From: an uncultured Ruminococcus sp.
GTDB taxonomy: Bacteria; Bacillota; Clostridia; Oscillospirales; Acutalibacteraceae
Assembly: GCA_902767125.1 (NCBI GenBank)
Contig: CACXGJ010000262.1
Coordinates: 1-11,646, forward strand
Reading direction: 5' to 3'
DNA length: 11,646 nucleotides
Below the pieces are notes generated by a model. That model did no database searches and was not told where the DNA came from. It saw only the letters and a list, made by a program, of their open reading frames with translations. A program made the position numbers and the translations under genes. Positions 6,382-11,646 of the stretch are shown piece after piece. Every line of letters starts with the position of its first letter. Positions within the stretch are counted from its first letter, which is position 1.

Positions 6382-6406
6382 AAAAAATTGATAGTTGAGC
6401 AAAATT
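6376..6406 (+). promoter_or_regulatory. Forespore-sigma-like promoter of the gerA operon
   Basis: TGAATA (6376-6381) is followed after 18 nt by CAAAATT (6400-6406). GerA-type operons are transcribed by sigma-G in the forespore in B. subtilis, and TGAATA with 17-18 nt spacing fits that class; the -10 lacks the T of CAT and the final A. The predicted start is near 6413, just before the AGGGGGG Shine-Dalgarno. It is the mirror image of the promoter on the other strand. Confidence 0.45.
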
Positions 6407-6428
6407 ACTGATAGAGGGGGGATTTGCA

Positions 6429-7952
6429 TTGTATGAGTTCGTGAGGGATTTGAAGGATATATATACACATTCAAAGCCAAAGCCTTATATACAGACATAT
6501 ACACCTGTTTCGGGAATACTGAATGATGATATGAATTATCTTCGTGGAAGGTTCTGCAACGGTGCAGATCTTACTATAAGGGAGATAAGGCTGTCGGGAA
6601 TAAATGCGGCTGTCATATCAATAGACAATATGATAGACAAGCAGGTCTTGGCAGAGGGAATAATGACACCGCTTATGAAATATGATTTCAGGGATAAAAT
6701 ATCCGAACAGTGCTGTAATGAGATAAAGTATAAGGTTCTGTATACGGCAGACATGATGGAGCTTGAGAGCTATGAGGAAGTCGAAAAGCAGATAATGTCA
6801 GGCTTTGCAGTGATAGCTGTCGAGGGCTGTAAAAAGATGCTCGGAGTGGGGATACAGGGTTATTCCTCAAGGGGAGTATCCGAGCCTGAATCGGATGTTG
6901 TCCAAAGGGGTTCAAAGGAGGGCTTTGTTGAATCGGTAAGAGTAAATATGTCAATGTTGAGGAGAAGGATAAAAAATCCGAGTCTTTATTTTGAAACAAT
7001 GACAATAGGAGATGTCAGCCGCACAGAGATATGTATTTGTTATTTGAAGGGGACAGCTTCAGAGGAAATTGTCGATGAATTGAAAAACAGACTTAAAAGC
7101 ATTGATATAAATACCGTTCTCACATCGGGATATTTGGTGCCGTTTTTGGAGGAGAAAAATGATTTTTCATTTTTCAGCGGGATAGGCGTATCAGAGAGAC
7201 CTGATACTGTATGCGGAAAGATAACCGAAGGAAGAATTGCTGTATTGGTTGACGGAGTGCCGTCTGTTTTGATAGTGCCGTATTTGTTCGCCGAGTATTT
7301 CCAGACACTCGATGACTATTCAAACAGGGCATATTTTGCGACCTTTACAAGATTATTGAAATACTTTGCATTTTTCATATCAATGCTTCTTCCGGGAGTA
7401 TATGTTTCATTGGGTACTTTTGATCCGGAGATGTTTCCGACGCTGATGCTGAATAAGATAGCAGGCTCAATAGGAGCAACACCGCTGTCACTGATGTCTG
7501 AAACGATACTGATACAGTTCGTATATGAGATAATGAGAGAAGCAGGCTTGAGGATGCCTCAACCGCTGGGATATGCCGTGAGCATAGTCGGAGGACTTGT
7601 AGTGGGTGATACGGCTATCAATGCAGGACTGATAGGAGCCCCTACCCTGATGGTAGTGGCAATAACATCTATAAGCTCGTATGTGATACCGAATCTTTAT
7701 GCACCGTCAGCTATATTAAGAGTGATATTTACATTTGCGGGAGGACTTCTCGGTATATGGGGAGTAGCTGTAATACTGTGTGCGGTGCTGGTGAATATAT
7801 GCGGAAAGAACAGCTTCGGAGTACCGTATACGACTCCGATAACACCGTTCAGTGCTGTTGCAATGAGAGATGTGATCATCCGTGCAGGGTGGAAGATACT
7901 TTCCAAGAAAACTGCCAAGGTACAGAATTTGCCAGGAGCTGATGTGAAATGA
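6429..7952 (+). CDS. gerA: Spore germination protein, GerA/SpoVAF family (germinant receptor A subunit)
   Basis: This 507-residue A subunit of a Ger-type nutrient germinant receptor sits in the spore inner membrane. In well-studied receptors it forms a complex with the B (permease-like) and C (lipoprotein) subunits that responds to nutrients. An N-terminal cytoplasmic domain (about 1-290) carries the hallmark GSKEGFVESVRVN (161-173) followed by MLRRRIKNP, then SERPDTV (255-261) and the EGRIAVLVDGVPSVLIVP (268-284) family block. The membrane part (about 305-460) includes LLPGVYVSL, FPTLMLNKIAGSIGATPLS and GGLVVGDTAINAGLIGAP. The start is TTG at 6429 with a strong AGGGGGGA (6415-6422) 6 nt upstream; no in-frame ATG fits. 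Its TGA overlaps the ATG of the next gene (ATGA), so translation is coupled to the GerB-GerC fusion. Length is typical; nutrient specificity cannot be read from sequence. Confidence 0.95.
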   Translation: MYEFVRDLKDIYTHSKPKPYIQTYTPVSGILNDDMNYLRGRFCNGADLTIREIRLSGINAAVISIDNMIDKQVLAEGIMTPLMKYDFRDKISEQCCNEIKYKVLYTADMMELESYEEVEKQIMSGFAVIAVEGCKKMLGVGIQGYSSRGVSEPESDVVQRGSKEGFVESVRVNMSMLRRRIKNPSLYFETMTIGDVSRTEICICYLKGTASEEIVDELKNRLKSIDINTVLTSGYLVPFLEEKNDFSFFSGIGVSERPDTVCGKITEGRIAVLVDGVPSVLIVPYLFAEYFQTLDDYSNRAYFATFTRLLKYFAFFISMLLPGVYVSLGTFDPEMFPTLMLNKIAGSIGATPLSLMSETILIQFVYEIMREAGLRMPQPLGYAVSIVGGLVVGDTAINAGLIGAPTLMVVAITSISSYVIPNLYAPSAILRVIFTFAGGLLGIWGVAVILCAVLVNICGKNSFGVPYTTPITPFSAVAMRDVIIRAGWKILSKKTAKVQNLPGADVK

Positions 7953-10030
7953 CCAAAAAGAATATAGTAACTGTCGGACAGATATATACACTTCTGTTTA
8001 TCAGCAGGATATCACTTGTGATAATATATTCTGTATTTGTATCGGGGATAAGTTCGATATGGAGTTTTTTATTGCCGTTGATAGTATCAATGGCAATAAG
8101 TATATTGATGATAATACCCGTCAACGTATTTTACGGAAAAAGCAGGAGAAAATCAGTATGCAGGATATCCGTTGAACAATTCGGCAAAATGGGATATACT
8201 ATCCCCATTTTATATGCGATGTATTTTTTGCTGTCATGTCTTTACGCTGTAAAGGCGTTGGAGCATTTTTTGGATATAATGCTGCCTGATGATATAAATT
8301 CAAAGGTAGTGCTGTCGGTATTGATGATCGCCTGTATATATGCGGCTGTCAAGGGCATAGAGGCACTTTCGAGGATGTCGGCAATAGTATTGGGATTCAT
8401 ATTTTTGTCGGGAGCATTGTTGCTTATATATCTGATACAGGGCTTTTCGTCAGAAAATATGATACCGTTTGAGTATGCCTCATTCAGCGGTGTAATAGAC
8501 GGGACAGTTTTTATCATATCAAGAATGAATACGTCAGCGGCATTGAATGTGCTGATACCGTCAACAAGGGGCAGACTGTGGAAAAGCGGTATCATATGGT
8601 CTGTGACAGTATTTTTGTTTATGATATTCATGCTTGTGCTTTTCAGGGGTGCAATAGGGGATTATCTTGATTCAAGGGAATTGGGCGTATATCAGGCAAT
8701 AGAAGGAGCGGGAAGTCTTCAAAGACTGAATCCGTTTTTCATATTCGTGACAATGTGCAGTACCTTCTGCAATATATCGGTATTATTATTTGCATTGTCT
8801 GAAAGCGTAAAGACGATATTCATGGACGGCTTCGGAAAGATAATCTCGGTGACAGGCGGAGTAATATTATTACTTGCAGTGCTTTTAGTGCCTGAAACCG
8901 AAATTTTATTCAATAAATATATATGGTGTGTACTGACAGTCGTATTCACGGCAGTTGTACCGTCAGTCGTATATATATTTACAAAAACGCCTCAACCGAA
9001 GATATCCCGCCGAGTTGTCAGGACAGCCTCAATGACGATTATCATTTCACTTGTAATGATAATATTTTCGGGCTGTAACAGTACACAGCTGAATCAAAGG
9101 CTCATAGTGCAGGGAATGGGGATAGATAAGAACAATGAGGGATATTATATAACGCTGATAGTGCTTGATACGGAGAATGAGGAAAAAGAAAATGCAATAA
9201 AATTGATGTATACAGACGGTGAAAATGTTGATGAGGCATTGTGCAGGATAGAAAATCAGCGTGGGAAGAAATTATTATTGAGTCAGTGTCTGTTTATAAT
9301 GATGAACGGAGAAGCGTCAAGGAATTATGAAAGGACACTGTCATATTTCTCGGATTTGAGCGGTATGCAGAAGACCTCAAATTTGATGGTGACGGAAAGC
9401 AGTGCCAAAAGCACTCTGTCAACAGCGGTAGAAAAATTAGGCTATCAGTCGGAATATATAAATGTATTGGCGGACAGTAAGGCAATAAGTCAGACAGAGG
9501 TGCATTGTTCGCTGATAGATTATATATCATCCCTGAAAAGTGCAAAAGCACTTTTATTTCCGAATATAGTGATAAAAGATGATATATCCGCATTGAGCGT
9601 AGAGGGAAGCTTTCTTGCAGACAGAAACGGAAATTATTTCAGTATGACAAGTGATGAAACACTCGGTACTCTCATCATAAATCAAAAGGTGAATGATTTT
9701 ACAGATACAGTCGGGGAAGCAAGCTATAAAATAAAGCGTATCAAATCGAATATAAATCCTGTATGGAAAAACGGCTTTTTTGACATTAGCTTTGATATAG
9801 AGGTATATCTTGATAAAAGCTATGAGAAAGATGTTTTGAATGATATAAAAGAAAATATTTTGGGGAAGGTCAATGCAGGGATAGAAAAGACTGTCCTGCA
9901 AACAGGCAGTGATGTATTCTCGATAGGGAAGTATATAAGGAGTGCCTATCCCGAGGTGTATAAAAACGGTAATGTGGAAGAATTTTTGAAGAACGCTGTC
10001 ACTCATACAAAAATCACCTGTCGCATATAA
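7949..10030 (+). CDS. GerB-GerC fusion: germinant receptor permease joined to Ger(x)C lipoprotein
   Basis: This single 693-codon frame joins two receptor subunits that are normally separate genes. Residues about 8-345 are a GerB/GerAB-like APC-superfamily permease with about ten membrane segments. After KISRRVVR (351-358) comes a hydrophobic stretch (359-375) ending in FSGC, with Cys376 at the lipobox position: a complete lipoprotein signal in the middle of the protein. Residues 376-693 are Ger(x)C: QRLIVQGMGIDK (380-391) and QRGKKLLLSQCLFIM mark its N-domain, and the C-domain runs from about 540 to the end. The GerC part is about 318 residues, somewhat short. Ten segments would put the GerB C-terminus inside, so the eleventh would correctly place GerC outside. 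AGGAG (7934-7938) lies 10 nt before the ATG. An in-frame internal ATG (9032) with AGGA 8 nt upstream could also yield GerC alone. No separate gerC follows. Confidence 0.9.
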   Translation: MTKKNIVTVGQIYTLLFISRISLVIIYSVFVSGISSIWSFLLPLIVSMAISILMIIPVNVFYGKSRRKSVCRISVEQFGKMGYTIPILYAMYFLLSCLYAVKALEHFLDIMLPDDINSKVVLSVLMIACIYAAVKGIEALSRMSAIVLGFIFLSGALLLIYLIQGFSSENMIPFEYASFSGVIDGTVFIISRMNTSAALNVLIPSTRGRLWKSGIIWSVTVFLFMIFMLVLFRGAIGDYLDSRELGVYQAIEGAGSLQRLNPFFIFVTMCSTFCNISVLLFALSESVKTIFMDGFGKIISVTGGVILLLAVLLVPETEILFNKYIWCVLTVVFTAVVPSVVYIFTKTPQPKISRRVVRTASMTIIISLVMIIFSGCNSTQLNQRLIVQGMGIDKNNEGYYITLIVLDTENEEKENAIKLMYTDGENVDEALCRIENQRGKKLLLSQCLFIMMNGEASRNYERTLSYFSDLSGMQKTSNLMVTESSAKSTLSTAVEKLGYQSEYINVLADSKAISQTEVHCSLIDYISSLKSAKALLFPNIVIKDDISALSVEGSFLADRNGNYFSMTSDETLGTLIINQKVNDFTDTVGEASYKIKRIKSNINPVWKNGFFDISFDIEVYLDKSYEKDVLNDIKENILGKVNAGIEKTVLQTGSDVFSIGKYIRSAYPEVYKNGNVEEFLKNAVTHTKITCRI

Positions 10031-10044
10031 ACACGACAGGTGAT
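10008..10044 (-). terminator. Intrinsic terminator of nspC overlapping the end of gerB-gerC
   Basis: ATCACCTGTCG (10013-10023) pairs perfectly with CGACAGGTGAT (10034-10044) around a 10-nt loop. Read on the minus strand, the stem is followed by five T residues (10009-10013), so it terminates nspC transcripts. On the plus strand no T-tract follows the stem; the stop codon of the GerB-GerC gene (10028-10030) lies in the loop. Confidence 0.8.
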
Positions 10045-10065
10045 ATGTCATAATTGCTGATTGGT

Positions 10066-11196
10066 TCAGAGTCTTCGTTTGAAGTCGGAGTAGTCAAATT
10101 CTTTGAGGAGTTGAGTTTCACCGTTTGATTTGAGGAGATAAATTGACGGTAAAGGCATACCATTGAAAGTATTGTTCTTGACCATGGAATAGATAGCCAT
10201 ATCCGTGAATATGAGCTTGTCACCAATATTAAGAGGTTTATCAAAGGAGTAATCCCCGATAACATCACCTGCAAGACAGGTAGTTGCTCCCAAGCGATAT
10301 GTATATGGAAGAACATTTTTTTCCTTTGAGCCGATTATCATAGGGCGATAGGGCATTTCAAGGACATCGGGCATATGACAGGCGGCAGATGTATCAACAA
10401 TGGCGATATTCATATTATTTTTGATGATATCAAGGACAGAGGTGACAAGCCATCCTGCATTGAGTGCAACAGCCTCACCCGGTTCAATATATACTTGGAC
10501 ACTGTATTTATTTTTGATGTTATTTATGCAGTTGATGAGCTTTTCAACGTCATAATCGGGTCTTGTAATATGATGACCTCCGCCGAAGTTTATCCATTTC
10601 ATTTTGCGGAAATACTTGCCGAAACGCTGTTCAACGACCTTGAGAGTTCTTTCGAGAGTATCGGAGCCTTGCTCACACATTGTATGAAAATGAAGACCTG
10701 AAATGCCGTCAAGTTCATCTTCTTCAAAATTAGCGAGAGTAATTCCAAGACGGGAATTTGTGAAACAGGGATTATAAATATCTGTTTCAATTTCGGAGTA
10801 TTCGGGATTGATACGCAAGCCAAATTCAATTTCGGGGTGTTGGAGGGCTTTGGGGCGAAAGTGTTTCCATTGGGAGAATGAATTGAAAACAATGTGGTCG
10901 CACATTGTAAGAAGTTCATCAAAATCCTTGTCGGTGAAAGCAGGGGAATAAACGTGTATTTGTTTGTCGGGCATTTCTTCAAAAGCAAGTTTGGCTTCAA
11001 ACAGACCGCTTGCAGTTGTACCACTTATGTATTTTGAGATAAGGGGATAAGTATGGTAAGCGGAAAAAGCCTTTTGAGCAAGTAGAACATGACAGCCTGT
11101 TTCTTGTTCAACGTACTGTAAGATTTCAAGATTATGTATCAGAGATTTTTCGTCAATGACATAGCACGGGGTAGGGAGAGATAAAATATTTTTCAT
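10066..11196 (-). CDS. nspC: Carboxynorspermidine/carboxyspermidine decarboxylase NspC
   Basis: This PLP-dependent decarboxylase converts carboxyspermidine to spermidine (or carboxynorspermidine to norspermidine), the last step of the aspartate-semialdehyde route used by many gut anaerobes. The 376-residue length is normal. Features of the fold-III alanine-racemase-like family are visible: PLP lysine Lys42 in LLAQKAFS, GLHFHTMCEQ (167-176), the glycine loop FGGGHHIT (204-211), EPGEAV (238-243), DTSAACHMPDVLEMPYRP (268-285), and CLAGDVIGDYSF (307-318) with catalytic-position Cys307 and Asp311. The ATG at 11196 has AAAAGGTGGA (11203-11212) 6 nt upstream. The synthase gene ends 65 nt upstream on the same strand, so the two form an operon interrupted by a hairpin. 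The enzyme is cytoplasmic, and whether it prefers spermidine or norspermidine substrates cannot be read from sequence. Confidence 0.95.
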   Translation of the reverse strand: MKNILSLPTPCYVIDEKSLIHNLEILQYVEQETGCHVLLAQKAFSAYHTYPLISKYISGTTASGLFEAKLAFEEMPDKQIHVYSPAFTDKDFDELLTMCDHIVFNSFSQWKHFRPKALQHPEIEFGLRINPEYSEIETDIYNPCFTNSRLGITLANFEEDELDGISGLHFHTMCEQGSDTLERTLKVVEQRFGKYFRKMKWINFGGGHHITRPDYDVEKLINCINNIKNKYSVQVYIEPGEAVALNAGWLVTSVLDIIKNNMNIAIVDTSAACHMPDVLEMPYRPMIIGSKEKNVLPYTYRLGATTCLAGDVIGDYSFDKPLNIGDKLIFTDMAIYSMVKNNTFNGMPLPSIYLLKSNGETQLLKEFDYSDFKRRL

Positions 11197-11217
11197 AAAA
11201 AATCCACCTTTTTAAAA

Positions 11218-11249
11218 TGAGGAATGAGAAAATCATTTCTCACTCCTCA
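11218..11249 (-). repeat. 14-bp hairpin between the synthase gene and nspC
   Basis: Arms 11218-11231 and 11236-11249 pair around a 4-nt loop; the single mismatch in the DNA reads as a G-U pair in minus-strand RNA, so the RNA stem is continuous. It is followed on the minus strand by only four T residues (11214-11217) before the nspC Shine-Dalgarno. It could be a partial terminator, an RNA processing or stability element, or a copy of a dispersed GAGGAGTGAGAA-type repeat. Confidence 0.6.
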
Positions 11250-11261
11250 CTTGTAATTTTA

Positions 11262-11646
11262 TCAGTCAACTAAATCGGGGTTGTAGCTTTCTTTCCAAGG
11301 TAAGCCGAATTTATTAAGGTCGTCCATGAACGGATCGGGATCAAATTCTTCAATGTTATGTACACCGGGCTTGTTCCATTTGCCTGTGAGGAGCATAGCC
11401 GCACCTATCATTGCGGGAACGCCTGTTGTATAGGAAACAGCCTGAGAGCCGACTTCCTTGTAACATTCCTCATGGTCGCATACATTGTAGAGATAATAAG
11501 TTTTGTCCTTGCCGTCCTTTTTGCCGATGAAGATACAGCCGATATTAGTTTTGCCCTTTGTTCTCGGACCGAGTGATGCAGGATCGGGCAATACAGCTTT
11601 AAGGAATTGCAAAGGCACTATCTTATGACCTTCAAAGTCGATAGGC
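11262..11646 (-). CDS. Carboxynorspermidine/carboxyspermidine synthase, saccharopine dehydrogenase family (3' part)
   Basis: Only the C-terminal 127 or so residues are in the window; the frame is open to the right edge, so the gene starts outside. The visible part begins PIDFEGHKIVPLQFLK and contains VLPDPASLGPRTKGKTNIGC, NVCDHEECYKEVGSQA, SYTTGVPAMIGAAMLLTGKW and NIEEFDPDPFMD, all characteristic of the Lys1/saccharopine-dehydrogenase-like enzymes that join aspartate semialdehyde to putrescine or diaminopropane with NADPH. Pairing with nspC directly downstream distinguishes it from true saccharopine dehydrogenase of lysine metabolism. The stop is TGA at 11262-11264. The N-terminal Rossmann domain cannot be inspected here. 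Confidence 0.9.
   Translation of the reverse strand, partial: PIDFEGHKIVPLQFLKAVLPDPASLGPRTKGKTNIGCIFIGKKDGKDKTYYLYNVCDHEECYKEVGSQAVSYTTGVPAMIGAAMLLTGKWNKPGVHNIEEFDPDPFMDDLNKFGLPWKESYNPDLVD

Noticed and set aside
8242..8631. Minus-strand open frame of 129 codons inside the GerB part
   Set aside because: It is antisense to conserved membrane segments, with no start signal and no family resemblance.
9001..10030. Treating GerC as a separate gene with a sequencing error at the junction
   Set aside because: The frame is open through the whole junction with normal coding character on both sides. Nothing indicates an error, although re-sequencing would settle it.
9554..10051. Minus-strand open frame of 165 codons over the GerC end
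   Set aside because: It is antisense to the conserved Ger(x)C C-terminal domain, has no Shine-Dalgarno or recognisable domain, and runs through the nspC terminator.
10599..11024. Second minus-strand frame of 141 codons inside nspC
   Set aside because: It is an out-of-frame shadow on the same strand as nspC, whose own frame holds all NspC motifs.
1..11646. CRISPR arrays, insertion sequences, integrase sites, tRNA or rRNA genes
   Set aside because: No regularly spaced direct repeats, transposase or integrase motifs, or cloverleaf/rRNA sequences were seen on either strand.

Overview
The window comes from a low-to-moderate GC, spore-forming Clostridia genome, most like an Oscillospiraceae/Ruminococcus-type gut bacterium. 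The reasons are GerA-family germination genes, a type I dockerin on a secreted protein, a DUF421-DUF4363 pair, a carboxyspermidine-type polyamine operon and heavy ATA/AGG codon use in several genes. The exact species cannot be named from the sequence.

Left part (1-3830): hisH lies on the minus strand with its own strong sigma-A promoter. A second sigma-A-like promoter (34-62, minus) fires out of the left edge. Divergent from hisH is a plus-strand operon: a membrane-fusion (adaptor) protein, a MacB/FtsX-type ABC permease, and a DUF6873-like protein whose Shine-Dalgarno overlaps the permease stop codon. No ABC ATPase is present in the window.

Middle part (3779-6340): a secreted beta-propeller-like protein ends in a type I dockerin. 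It has its own promoter, and an 11-bp perfect inverted repeat brackets that promoter and the RBS. It ends in a strong terminator that also separates it from the convergent DUF421-DUF4363 operon on the minus strand.

Germination part (6340-10030): gerA and a single 693-codon gene that fuses the GerB permease to the GerC lipoprotein form a two-gene germinant-receptor operon with an ATGA overlap. The fusion keeps a complete lipoprotein signal and lipobox at its internal junction (Cys376). The gerA and DUF421 operons diverge from a 13-bp palindrome. It supplies a TGAATA box to each side, each followed after exactly 18 nt by CAAAATT, forming a mirror-symmetric pair of forespore-sigma-like promoters.

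Right part (10008-11646): on the minus strand, the 3' end of a carboxynorspermidine/carboxyspermidine synthase is followed, after a hairpin, by nspC (the decarboxylase). nspC ends at a hairpin whose U-tract serves the minus strand and whose stem overlaps the end of the gerB-gerC fusion. Together these two enzymes make spermidine or norspermidine from aspartate semialdehyde and a diamine.

The most interesting items are the GerB-GerC fusion with a retained internal lipobox, the symmetric divergent promoter, the inverted repeat around the dockerin-gene promoter, and the ATPase-less adaptor/permease operon. No tRNA, rRNA, CRISPR array or insertion sequence was seen.
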